Source: Aurelia coerulea (Eukaryota; Cnidaria; Scyphozoa; Semaeostomeae; Ulmaridae). Taken from it: a stretch of DNA of 64,000 nt. The stretch spans positions 7,547,501-7,611,500 of the forward strand of contig CM076959.1 in NCBI GenBank assembly GCA_039566865.1. Reading direction: 5' to 3'. Shown here piece by piece: positions 33,473 to 44,012 of this stretch; the stretch's first letter is position 1; every line of letters begins with the position of its first letter. The notes beneath the pieces were generated by a model. The model made no database searches. It saw only the letters and a program-made list of their open reading frames with translations, and was not told where the DNA came from. The position numbers and the translations under genes are program-made.

Positions 33473-36400
33473 CAGTTTTTTTTTCAGTTCAGTTCCTTTA
33501 ATTTTAAAATTCCTCTACATACAAATCTCACAAAAAACACAAAATATACTCAAAATTAAACTACAAAGAGACATAAAATATTAATGAAATACAATTAACG
33601 AACACAATGCAAGAAGATGAGGGGGATTTGCATGTAGGGAATTTCTTATAGGAGGAGCTCTCTCAATAGATAGACTAATCGAGGAGAGAGCACCCCCTTA
33701 GTTCAAAAAACATAGTTTATATTGGAAAAATATGCGAAGAATCAAATTGCGGAAAGACATCATTTGAAAACACTTAAATCTTACGACTGGTAGTTGATGG
33801 AAAACAAATGCAGTTTAACTTGACAACGAAAGTTAACTGAAGAATATGCCTGTTTGATCACGGTAGGAATATTGTTCCAAGATTTCGCACCTGCATACCT
33901 GACAGATTTCAAACCATATTGCAGAGTATTTTTACGTGTCAGAAAAATGTCACCTTTACATGCTTGCCTGGTATCATGTTGATGAACATGTGAAAGTAAA
34001 TCAAAAAACTCATAAAAACAAGAAGGGGAGATCCTATTTACAGATTCATAGACAAAAGTCAGCAGCTTTAATTCAAATAAGTCCTCCAACTTAAGAAGTT
34101 GGAGATTGAGGAAAATAGGAGATGATGGAGCAGAACGATTTTCAAAGGCGATAGCTCTTATAGCTTTCTTTTGAAGAATAAAGATCGGTTTGATGTATGA
34201 ATCATAAGTGAGACCCCAAACAACAATTCCATATTGTAGGAAAGAAGCAAATAAAGAGTTATACAAGGAAACCAATACATTCGTAGGAAGTAGATGTCTC
34301 ACCTTAAAGAATATACCACACGTTCTTGCTAACTTTTTGGAAAGTTCGTTTAGGTGATACTTCCAAGATAGGTTTTCATCAAGGAGAAGACCAAGAAATT
34401 TTACATACTTTGCTTTTCTCACATGTTGCTTACCAAATCTTATGTCAACAGTGCCATTTAGGGGCTTTCTTGGTGAATGAAAAATAATAAAGTTTGTTTT
34501 ATCAACATTCAAAGCAAGCTTGTTTGCATCAAGCCACTTTTTGACATACTTCAGTTCATGGTTTACAACCTTTTGAAGTTGTTCTAAACTTGCTGACTGA
34601 TAATAAATGTTGGTATCATCAGCAAAAAGATAAAAAGATAATTTGGATGAAGCCTTAGAAATATCATTTATGTAAATGAGAAAAAGGAGTGGACCAAGTA
34701 CTGATCCCTGCGGGACCCCACATGTTACATTTTGGTTACTGGAACTATGGCCATTAACAGAAACGTATTGTTCTCTGTTGCTAAGATAAGAGCTGAACCA
34801 AGACAAAGCAGTTCCTCTAATACCATAGTTATCAAGCTTTTTAAGGAGGATTTGATGATTAACAGTGTCAAAAGCCTTTTGTAAATCAAGGAAAATACCA
34901 CACCCAAACATTTTATTGTCTAAAGTGTTTTTAACTGATTCTGTTAAACTTATCAGTGCATGATTTATTGAGTGACTAGCACGGAAACCAAACTGAAGGT
35001 TGTACAAGACATTGTGAAGTTCCAAGAAATCATAGAGACGCTTATACATAATTTTCTCAATAATCTTACTGAATACAGACAAGAGAGATATTGGTCTATA
35101 GTTAGAGGAATTTAGGGGGCAGCCTTTCTTGAATAGAGGAATTACTTTGGCCAGTTGCAATTTTGAAGGGAAGATACCAGACTGGAAGGATTCATTTATT
35201 AATTGAGAGAGAGGAGAAGATATATGTGGAGAGAGAATTTTCAATAGCTTTGTAGGAATACTATTAGGACCAATAGATTTGCCAGTTTTTAGCATACTTA
35301 TGATGTCAGATATTTCCATTGGGACTGCAGGGGTGATGAAAAAAGAATTTCCATTGCTACTTCCCAGATAGTCCATGGGAGATTTCATAGTTCTAGGTAT
35401 TGTTTTTGTCACATTATTGCCTACATTTACAAAAAACTTATTGAATGTATTTGCTATAACAGTTGAATCTGTTGTTATATTTCCATTCATATCTTTAAGT
35501 TTGCTGATAACATTCACATTAGAGTTCTTATTGCTTATAATTGTCTTTATACCTGACCAAAGGAGCTTCATATTGTTTCCATTAGTATGGAAGAAATTGT
35601 TGAAATAGTTGGCCTTGCTCTGTGTTAATTCCACAACAACGCGATTCCTGAATTTTTTATAAAGGCTTTTTGTTGCCAAGTCACTTTTTTTCTGAAGTTT
35701 TCTTAGTAGCTTATCCCTTAAGTGCATCATTTTTTGAATTCTGCTATTTATCCAAGGCTTGTTTCTGAGCTTAAGATCTTTCTTTGTGAGTTTCTTTAAA
35801 GGAGCATGTTTTCTTACTAAATCATTCAAATTTGCCAAAACCTATCAAATTTATCATTCACATTTAGGTTCTCTTCATTCAAATATGCAAAACTCATGTT
35901 GTTAAAGTCAGAAAGAAAACTATCTTGATTGAATTTGGAATAATCATGTTGATAATATGATACAGATTTGACTTTGATACCTGCCTTTTTGACAACCATG
36001 AATTGAGGAAAATGATCAGAAATCTGAGTTAAAATATTACCACTTATTGTCTCAACATTGCAAACATTTGAAAAAATGTTGTCAATAATTGTTGCAGATC
36101 GATCAGAAACTCTTGTAGGATGAACAATGTATGGGAGAAAGTGTTGAGAAAGAAATAGATTAACAAAATTGCCAGTTGGAGTGTCAGAATCATAATTAAG
36201 TAAGTTAATATTAAAGTCTCCTAAAATGAAGACTTGTTTGTTTGTGACAGCATCATTTGATAAGATATCCTGCATATAATCTGCAAAAATTTCTGGGGCA
36301 AAATTAGGATGACGATATGCACAGCAGATTAAGATATTTTTGCCTTTGGTATTTTCAATCTCAACCCATGTGGTCTCATAATGTCCAGTGTTGCCATTAA

Positions 36401-37130
36401 GATCAGGTCTTGGGGTAGGTTTGAGACCTACTTTTACATATAGACCAACACCACCATTCTGACTAAAAGATTTACTAGGAAAATACACGTAACCCGGAAT
36501 ATTTATATTGGTACATATGGGCCTATCAACTGAATCCCAAGTTTCAGAAACCCCAATCGCATCAAATTTGATATTAAGATTTGCAAGAAGTGATTGTAAT
36601 TCTTCAATGTGGCAAGACAGGCTTCTTACGGTCATGTGCAGAAAACAGAGATCTTTATCAGTTATGCCAGAGGAAGAGAGGTCTTGGACAGTGTGATAGC
36701 TAGAATTAATATTAGAAGGCAAATGTTCATCAACATCATAGTCCTGCAGATTAGGCAAGTTAGTAAGGTGAGAAGTAATTTCAAAAGATGGCAGTGAGTC
36801 AACAGCAGAGGGTATGTCAAAATTGAAAACATTTGACAGTACTTCATTGTCTACAGAACCAAAAGGAAAAATAGATTCATGATATGAAACAGTACAATGC
36901 AGGCAAAACCAAGGAACATCATCAGGTTTCTTTTGAATAGCCTCATATTCAGCAGCAGATATTTTGTTGCAACTAATGTGGACATGAAAATTGCACTGAT
37001 TGCATAGGAGCCATTTTTGGTTCTTATGAATATTCTTTTGACAGATTCCACATGGATACTTAGGGGAGTTTGTCATTGAATTGGTTGCTGGTGTGTAAAT
37101 TAAAGGAACTATTAAACACAATAATTATCA
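33473..37130 (-). mobile_element. PHD-type non-LTR retrotransposon, ORF1 missing
   Basis: Transcribed leftward. It carries ORF2 with a PHD-like finger, endonuclease and RT (33,781-37,121) and ends at about 33,473-33,500 with a CTGAACTGAA-type tail (seen as CAGTTCAGTT on the plus strand). This is the same terminal repeat as the sister element ending at about 63,243. No ORF1 is found upstream, so the copy is probably 5'-truncated near 37,130. It lies just upstream of the kinase-like exon at 37,474. Confidence 0.8.
33781..37121 (-). pseudogene. Retrotransposon ORF2 (PHD finger + APE + RT), single frameshift
   Basis: The first frame (37,121-35,826) has a C4HC3 PHD-like finger (CGICQKN, LLCNQCNFHVHISC, WFCLHC), then the endonuclease (SETWDSV, LGDFNINLL, SDHFPQF). 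It breaks inside RFWQI. The second frame (35,838-33,781) continues with LRNKPWINSRIQKMM and the RT motifs NYRPISLLSVFSK, FGFRASHS, IFLDLQKAFDTVNH, CGVPQGSVLGPLL and FADD. Loss of one T in a T-run near 35,837 explains the break. The sister protein at 59,620-62,928 has the uninterrupted arrangement. A base-calling error is possible. Confidence 0.87.
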
Positions 37131-37473
37131 TTACGATAATTCTATGGAGGTAAATCGAAGTTTAATAACTCTTCAAACTCAACCTTTGAAGAATACCTCA
37201 GAATCCTCGCTGCCTTGAATGTTGTTCAAACGTTTATTCTTGACAATCAGCTTATCCATGATGAAGTAGGCAATCCTTAGGCAATCCTGACTTCCCACAA
37301 CCACTCAAGCTTTCTGCTCCACTCATCGTATTTGTCTGTTTCTGTTGACATTTTACTATTACTGTAGACTATAGCTAGCATTATTTATTATTTCATAACA
37401 ATGATAACAATAATTTTTATCGTTATAATTATTTTATTATTGATGTAGCTAATTCAATTTTTGCCTTTCCTAG
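37131..37473. other. Short spacer between retrotransposon and kinase-like exon
   Basis: No gene is recognised. It ends in a good 3' splice site (TTTTTGCCTTTCCTAG) at 37,473, so it is probably intron. Confidence 0.5.
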
Positions 37474-38453
37474 AAATGCAGCGAATGCAAAAGCAAAGTC
37501 ATGGAACTGGAGCAACAGTGTACCAAGCTAGAAAGGTCGGTGAGAAAGCGGGACCAAAAGATCATGCAACTGGAGAGAAGCTACAGCTACCACCAATATT
37601 ACTTCGAAGTAGGGCGTGGTTTTGAGTGCAAACATGTGTGCGAGTCGTTAGGAGAGTTTGTAAGCCAAAGAACTCTCGATATAGCGGGAACTGCCTCCTT
37701 TGAAAGCAGACAGACAGCGGATCGCCGTCTTATGGAGCAAGGTCTCGTTGTGATCAGTGACTCTGAGTTAGAATGCACAACGAAGTTAGGAGCTGGGGAA
37801 ACATCCATAGTTTTTGCAGGAAAATATAAAGGCCTTGATGTTGCAGTCAAGAATTATCTTGTATTCCATTACAGCTTTGCCGTCAAAGAATATCAGATAT
37901 TAACAATATTGAATAGCCATCCAAATATTCCACATCCATTTGGTGTTGTCCGTGGAGATATTCCAAAGCTGGTAATTTCTTTGCCAAGCTCTTCTGTCCC
38001 ATTCTTGAAAGTAAAATTGGATAGCGAAGAGAATCTTTGCCGGCTGACCGCTGGCTTAATAAATGCTATTACATACATGCACCAGAATGGTATCCTCCAC
38101 AACAACATAAATTGCAATAAATTGGAACTCCAACCATTTGTGGCTTTAGTCACGCATGTTTGGTGAATGATGCGTACATCATCCCACAACCAAAGCTGGT
38201 ACTTTTCGGCGAGGAGTGTTGCCTACCAGCAAAGGTAAAGAACCGTACCCTGAAGGTTTCAGCTCAGAGTGACATCTATTGCTTGGGTTACACCTTAAGA
38301 TGGCATACAAGAGGGCAATTTTTCCCCGACAGTAGAGTTTGCTTGGCAGTGTCAAGTTTTGCAGCAGAATGCCTTGGGCTGGTCTCAGATCGCCCAATGA
38401 CCAACGCAAGATTAGCAGAGTCAGGATTTTCAAGATTAATGGATCGCCGATAA
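37474..38453 (+). pseudogene. Kinase-like gene exon, degenerate and frameshifted
   Basis: The exon opens after TTTCCTAG at 37,473 with KCSECKSKVMELEQQ, a CxxC plus coiled-coil segment (to about residue 40). A protein-kinase-like domain follows: LGAGETSIVFAGKYKG (glycine loop, changed), DVAVKNY (Lys kept), EYQILTILN, and GILHNNINCNKLEL in place of HRDLKxxN. A frameshift at about 38,130-38,160 leads to YIIPQPKLVLFGE (LFG in place of DFG), SAQSDIYCLG and a normal C-lobe to a TAA at 38,451-38,453. Loss of HRD and DFG means that, even if repaired, it would be a pseudokinase. Upstream exons may have been displaced by the retrotransposon at 33,473-37,130. Confidence 0.65.
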
Positions 38454-38784
38454 ATTTTCATGCAGATACTTTGAAACACGGATTTGTTTTCTTAAAATTT
38501 AAATGACCAAGAAAATTGGTTGGATATTCATCGAGTTGCGGCCTTCGAAATGTCAATTTTTAGGCTAAGACAAAACCATATTTTTTGTTCATTCATTCTC
38601 CAATGTCATAGTCCTTGCCAATTGAAATGGGAGCCAAAAAAGCATTTAAAACTCCACAAGAAAAGTACCCAAAAATGCATTGGTTTACTTTCAAAGAAAA
38701 AGGGAGTTGAAACGGGGTCCAATTTCATGAATGTCATTTTGCTTCTGCGTAAATCACTCCACACGATGACAGAGAATCTCCTTA

Positions 38785-39263
38785 CATTAAAACCGAAAAC
38801 TTTCGGACGGAAAAGTTTCGGAAAACAACTTCGGACAAAAAACTTTGGGACGCTTTTTCGAGAAATTCGGACAAAAAAACTTTCATACTAACAATTTTTG
38901 CATAAAGCCAACCTAGATGTCAAAACAAGCTGTAATGTGTATGTTATTTAATCACGTGCAAGTTAAACTAACTATATAGATACATCTAGATGCATCAAGA
39001 GCATTCAAAAGGCAGTTTTCAAGATTGCAGACGAAAACGAGAGGTACCTTCATCGACTCAAGAACATTGCTATTGACAACTGCAAAGTTGAAATTCACAT
39101 TAGAAGCAGGATCACTGATGATATTCTATCATTTGTTAATAGTTGCATGTGCAAAATTCATGTTTTTTTCTATTTTCAAAGAATTTAAAACTTTCGGACA
39201 ATTAATCTTTTGGGCAAAAAAATGTCCGAAAGTTTGATCGTCCGAAAGTTTTCGATATTAATG
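38785..39263. mobile_element. Inverted-repeat element with TTTCGGAC arrays, TA target
   Basis: The ends CATTAAAACCGAAAACTTTC and GAAAGTTTTCGATATTAATG are imperfect inverted repeats bordered by TA on both sides. The octamer TTTCGGAC or its complement recurs several times near each end (for example 38,800-38,880 and 39,195-39,250). It is non-coding. Confidence 0.6.
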
Positions 39264-39766
39264 TATTAAAGGCAATACCAAACTACTTTTAATTCCCCTA
39301 AACGGTCAAGGAGCGACTTTGGTTGGAGGTTGCAGCAACCTACTGGGTGATTCATAAAAATGTATACGCGTTTGATTATCACCAGCTCTCAAACCATTTA
39401 TCAGCTTCCTAAAAGATGATAATACCTGTATTGCAAATCCATCAAATTTGAAAAGGAAATCCAGTTTGTCAAAATCAGCAGTATCTTACTCAAATGACGA
39501 TTTCATAAATGTGCTTCATTCCGAAAGCGTTCAAACGAGGCCAACAATCCATCATCAAATTTGTGAGCAATTTAACCCACAGTTATCTTTATCAAGCTGT
39601 ATCTACCTATCTTATTGCTCAAACCTTTTGACATCTGTTTATCCAGGTCTTGAGTGCTATGAATTTGACCAAGGCTTGGAAAATTATGAGACTGACCACC
39701 TTTACGAAATTGCTCAGAATTTGAGAAGGATGCAACTGATTTTGACAAACGAAATGTTCTTATCTA

Positions 39767-40527
39767 CCGGTTGAACCAGAAAAAACTTCCCACTTTTGAA
39801 AATTCATAGCAGCAAGAGTACTGGATGGATTGGAATTAATCAATATTTGCTTAACAGTCAAAAGATCGAAGTATTTTTGTGATCTTTCTCGCCTTGTTAC
39901 AAACATTTGGAAAACTGGTAATTTCGAATTTAGGAAAACTTTGTGGTTGCAAAATGACTGAAAAAGATCTAAAATACATGATGAAATCATGAAGGACTCC
40001 TTGCTCAGAACAACAGAGAAAAAGCAATTTCTCATGGGTAAGAGATATCGTCTGAACATTTATTGCCATGGGATTGAAAATCTTTAGTATCTGTTTGAGA
40101 ATCTATGTCGTATTACCCTTGCAAGAGGTGAAACAAGCGTCTGTATTGTTCTGTGTGAGGATACATATATACACTTCTTTTCCCGACAGCGGGTATAACA
40201 CAAATTAATACAAATACAGTAAATCGTAAGCACATAAATATAATAAATAGTTTATTGTTTCGAGTTCTCTTTTCTTCTCCTCTTTATTGCGAGGAGATTC
40301 CTAACAAGTTGATCAAGTGCTTCAAGCCCTTTTTCAGTCATTTTGAAAACATGAAATTTTTCGTAAAGTTGAATTTACCTATATTTGTAGTACTCCTAAG
40401 AAGACGAGAAAATCACAAAAATACTTTGATCTTTTGTTTTTTCACTAGAATTTGAATCATTCAAATTCATGAAAAACTTGTGGTACTTCGGATTTTTGAA
40501 AGTGGGAACTTTTTCTGGCTCACCCGG
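39767..40527. mobile_element. Foldback element with TA target (CCGGGTGAG family), 761 bp
   Basis: The right end reads, in complement, CCGGGTGAGCCAGAAAAAG and the left end CCGGTTGAACCAGAAAAAAC. TA flanks both sides. The arms are long imperfect inverted repeats (ATCACAAAAATACTTTGATC pairs with GATCGAAGTATTTTTGTGAT). The terminal 20 bases match the element at 14,083-14,808. It is non-coding. Confidence 0.72.
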
Positions 40528-40609
40528 TAAGTTGATATATTAAATAAACAGGTATTATCAGTTCATAAGAATGAAATAAACAGTTCTAGAGCTAAGGGCT
40601 TTCAAATGT

Positions 40610-41325
40610 CTAAACAGTTTCATACTCGACAGATACACCAGTGTACAACTTTAAACAAGAAACTTGCAGGTCCAAGGCAATTTTCTGCAGACGCTGGAAG
40701 GTAGCCACTTTTAGTTCGTACTTTCCATCATTTGTGCTTTCAAAGTCATCCCCTGTCAAGACCAGCCGTTTTCCATTTGAAACCATTACGTTGCTTTCAA
40801 GAATTGAGCGATGCTGAGGCAAAATAATGAATGAATGCTCCTCTTCTGACTGGGCGAGCCATTTTCCCGTGATTGTGCCATCAGTTTTTGCCTTGCTGTT
40901 GCATTTGAACAGCCAAAACCGATAGGTGTCTTGGTCATCATCCTCATCGTTGGAGTCGTTGTTTTGGCTGGCATAAACTGGAACGATGTCACTCCGACTT
41001 ATGAACGAAACTTTCTTTCCTCGTTTTGCTTTTTCTCTCTGTGGCTCATTCACACTTATCTCTTCATTGCCTTCGTCGCTTTCCTGCAAATGATTCACAG
41101 GACTAGAGCTACGTGGAAAGTTTGCTGGGACAGAAGCAGGATGGCTCACCAAAGGATCCAGCATGATAAAAGTGATGTCGTCCTTGACTGACATCACTTT
41201 TTCAAGCTGTGTAGGTCCCATTCTTGCGGGAGTTTGAAATGGGACATCTTCTGGCCAACCCTCAACTCGAAACGTTCTTTGGTAATTCTTGTATGGGACA
41301 CGTGATGGCATACCGGTAACCAAAC
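40610..41325 (-). CDS. Terminal exon of an unrecognised gene
   Basis: On the minus strand an acceptor (TTCCTGTCTAG) ends at 41,326, and the exon runs in one frame, with two leading bases, to a TAG at 40,610-40,612. It begins LVTGMPSRVPYKNYQRT, then a VEGWPEDVPFQTPARMG block, an acidic Asn/Asp-rich linker (NNDSNDEDDDQD), and a C-terminal half with FWLFKCNSKAKTDG. Codon use and composition look genuinely coding. I do not recognise the family; similar 'xxGWPxxVxF.xP' segments occur in cnidarian uncharacterised proteins. Upstream exons were not found before the retrotransposon at about 42.0 kb, so the gene may be cut off. Confidence 0.55.
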
Positions 41326-42200
41326 CTAGACAGGAATATGAGATAGTTTAGTAACATCATAAGAAATGTATAAAATAAATTATTCTCTTACATAGTTGTT
41401 AGTTGTTCTTTTAAATTTAGCATTATTGTCATCATCGCTAACAATCATCATTTCTTACTGTTGTGTTAAATTTGTTAATTCTATATGTTGTTTGGTATGT
41501 AGTCTACCGCTCCTGTAATGGTAGATGGGATATCAAAAAGCAAAACAACCCTGATGGCATAGTTAGCAGCATAGAAATAGAAGGACTAGAATGCGTGGTA
41601 GGTCACGTGATGCGTAACAGCCATGGGGAACCAAAATGGTAGCACCACGTTGGCAAAAAGCCGCGGGAAATCCAAGCTAACAGTGGATCGCAGTGGACTC
41701 TCCGAATTCCTCGACAAGTTATTGGGAATTTGTAGCTTTATTTTCAGAGATCGTCCAACTAGTTTGAAAAATGGTTGTCTCTTTCACTGAATTTGGCTGC
41801 AAAAAGCGTTGGAATCTGGACAAAGAGCTGCGTCCTGGCCAGAAAAACATTTCGTTTCACAAGTAATACTGGTGAAACGAAATGTTTTTCTGGCCAGGAC
41901 GCAGCAAGTACTAGACTATAGGCCCGTTTCGTGGATGGAGCGAGGATCACAGTCCTTTAGGAAGAGATAACGACTTCTTATTCTGAAGCCGTAGTTCTAG
42001 AATTTGCATTCATTATATATAATTTTTAAGATTTCAATATCATCCAAGATCCCCCCATGATGGAGCGTCATGGCGGCTACGTGATGTAGAATCGCTTTCG
42101 CAGCTCTTATAGGAAAGTAACTTTTTTAAATCATTCAGCATTCTGAATTTCTATGCTAAACCTTAATCAATGCCTTTGAGTTAATTACTCGAACATCACA
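41326..42200. other. Spacer and probable 5' UTR of the PHD-type retrotransposon
   Basis: It contains the perfect hairpin at 41,827-41,905. The last 200 or so bases before ATG 42,201 are likely the retrotransposon 5' UTR. No gene. Confidence 0.5.
41827..41905. repeat. Perfect 34-bp-stem hairpin
   Basis: GCTGCGTCCTGGCCAGAAAA and the following 14 bases (to 41,860) are repeated as an exact reverse complement at 41,872-41,905, with an 11-base loop. No mismatch is seen. It may be a tiny foldback insertion or a very recent inversion-duplication. Confidence 0.9.
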
Positions 42201-42976
42201 ATGAGCACGAAGACGCGAAATAAAGCCAAGACAGAGCCAGAAGCAGCAGCGAAGTCCAATGGTCGGGCTTGTCAAGATGGGCCTAAAGGGCCTATTTTGT
42301 CAACTCCTTCGCTGGACCCGCTGATTACCACTGAAAATGACTCACAACCACCAGCTTGGGTATCAGTATTCAGAATCCAGCTGGCAGAAGATATTGAAGA
42401 GAAGTTTAATACGAAATTAGATGCCCTTCAACATGACCTGGGGATTCGCCTATCAAGTCTCGAGAAACACGTGGACGACATTGAAGTCAAACAGGATCAC
42501 CACCTTCAGAGGATCAAAGATGCTGAATCTATAGCTCAATCAAACCTGAACAAACTGATCACTACCAATGCTGAAATTGAAATGCTTAAAGGTAGAATTA
42601 ATAGTCTAACAAATGAATTGGAAGATGTTCGAAACAGACAAATGCGTAAAACTCTAGTATTTTATGGTTTCCCTACTCTACAGAAAGGGCAGCGAAGAAG
42701 GGAGACCTGGGATGACTGCAAAATTACACTTGAAAAGCATCTGAAAAGCTGTGGTCTTGGGCTTCCAAAGGTTGACAGAGCCCATCGTGCTAATGCCAGA
42801 AATGAATTGTCTAACAACTCAAGCTCATCTTCACCTATCTTTGCCGAGTTCCTCTCATGGCAAGATGCCAATCATGTATTGAGGAATCAAGACAAGATCT
42901 CAAAATTCATTGACCCTTCTGGAACTGAATCAAAGATTAGAGAAGAGCAACTGTATTCTGGAGCAACCCTAGACCT
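42201..42976 (+). pseudogene. Retrotransposon ORF1, 5' portion (coiled coil + RRM), interrupted
   Basis: It starts at ATG 42,201. A low-complexity N-terminus is followed by a long heptad-rich coiled coil (about residues 60-150, including LTNELEDVRNRQMRK) and an RRM-like core (TLVFYGFP, KVDRAHRANA, FAEFLSWQDANHVL). This is the L1/CR1-like ORF1p layout for an RNA-binding nucleic-acid chaperone. At codon 259 (42,975-42,977) the frame runs into the satellite end of the DNA transposon; the long read-through frame to 43,505 is an artefact. The C-terminal domain is found intact at 59,306-59,492. Confidence 0.85.
42967..42976. repeat. Left target-site duplication of the giant element
   Basis: CCCTAGACCT, identical to 59,296-59,305. 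It lies within the ORF1 codons for T-L-D-L. Confidence 0.9.
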
Positions 42977-43400
42977 GGGTGTTTTTAAAACGAAAACCGA
43001 AAGCGAAGACACAAAGCAAAAACACAAAACGAAGACCGAAAACACAAAACGAAAACACAAAGCGAAAACACAAAACGAAAACACAAAGCGAAAACACAAA
43101 ACGAAAACACAAAGCGAAAACACAAAACGAAAACACAAAGCGAAAACACAAAGCGAAAACACAAAGCGAAAACACAAAGCGAAAACACAAAGCGAAAACA
43201 CAAAGCGAAAACACAAAACGAAAACACAAAGCGAAAACACAAAGCGAAAACACAAAGCGAAAACACAAAACGAAAACACAAAGCGAAAACACAAAGCGAA
43301 AACACAAAGCGAAAACACAAAACGAAAACACAAAGCGAAAACACAAAGCGAAAACACAAAGCGAAAACACAAAACGAAAACACAAAGCGAAAACACAAAC
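42977..43400 (+). repeat. Left terminal inverted repeat: 13-bp satellite array
   Basis: An outer head of about 70 bp (GGGTGTTTTTAAAACG followed by diverged units) is followed by about 27 copies of CGAAAACACAAAR. Position 13 alternates A/G near the outer end and changes to a GGGA order (a 52-bp higher-order unit) toward the inner end. All six frames stay open across it because 13 is not a multiple of three, so the long Lys/Thr-rich or Phe/Val/Cys-rich frames here are not genes. The head differs from the right copy at only about two positions. Confidence 0.95.
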
Positions 43401-44012
43401 AAGACACATTTTTACAAAAAAGTTTATAATCATATGGATAAGAATTTTCGAAATTTTCATGAAGCAAATTTCGTGGGGCGTAAAACTCGAGCACCGTTGC
43501 ACTGATCCTCGCGAAACTTTCCAAATATCTTTGTCTTCCCTGTACGGGGTGCAATAGAGATTTTGTTTTCTTAAATTCGCCCCCAAATCAGGGTAAGGGG
43601 TGAATTCGGTGACATCAAAGGATTGACGGAATCCCTTTCAGTTTTCCGTGAACAAGGGAATGATCTTTAGGCATATCACAAGTAATTCAATTCGGTGATT
43701 CAAGAAGCGGTATCTCTGAAGGGGCTGCACTGTCAACTTCCTGTCCTGCTCATACCCAGTCTCAACCAGTATAAGTTATAAGATCTCAATCTGAGACTTC
43801 CGAGAGATCAAGAAGAAAGAGCAGCATTTGAAGAAACTGTTTCTTCTTTTCCTTTTTTCTTTTTTTCATTTTCTCTCCGGGATGAATCAGAGGATCCCAG
43901 GGGGTACTTGACTTAGATTTGTACACAGTGGTGTGCCCTCCAAAATTTGTTTTTACCCCGTTTTTACCTTGCTCCAGAATTTTTCGCTCCAAAAGATAAC
44001 CAATCCAGAAAA
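43401..44012. other. Leader region between left satellite end and kinase gene
   Basis: Unrecognised sequence, presumably promoter and 5' UTR or a 5' intron of the kinase/peptidase gene. A CCTTGCTCCAG sequence at about 43,976 could be a splice acceptor. No other gene. Confidence 0.45.

Larger units (their letters stand above)
38454..40609. other. Stretch holding two inverted-repeat elements, no gene
   Basis: It contains the elements at 38,785-39,263 and 39,767-40,527. A plus frame at 39,448-39,774 (108 codons) has no recognisable domain. A mariner-like end, TACTGGGTGATTCATAAAAA, lies at 39,341 without a clear partner. Nothing else is recognised. Confidence 0.55.

Noticed and set aside
42977..43400. 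CRISPR-like array
   Set aside because: Units are 13 bp head-to-tail with no spacers, in a eukaryotic context and present inverted at a transposon's other end.
42979..43557. Long Lys/Thr-rich and Phe/Val/Cys-rich open frames over the left 13-bp array
   Set aside because: A 13-bp unit without stop codons opens all six frames; no start context, no domain. Same for 58,765-59,301 and its minus-strand shadows.
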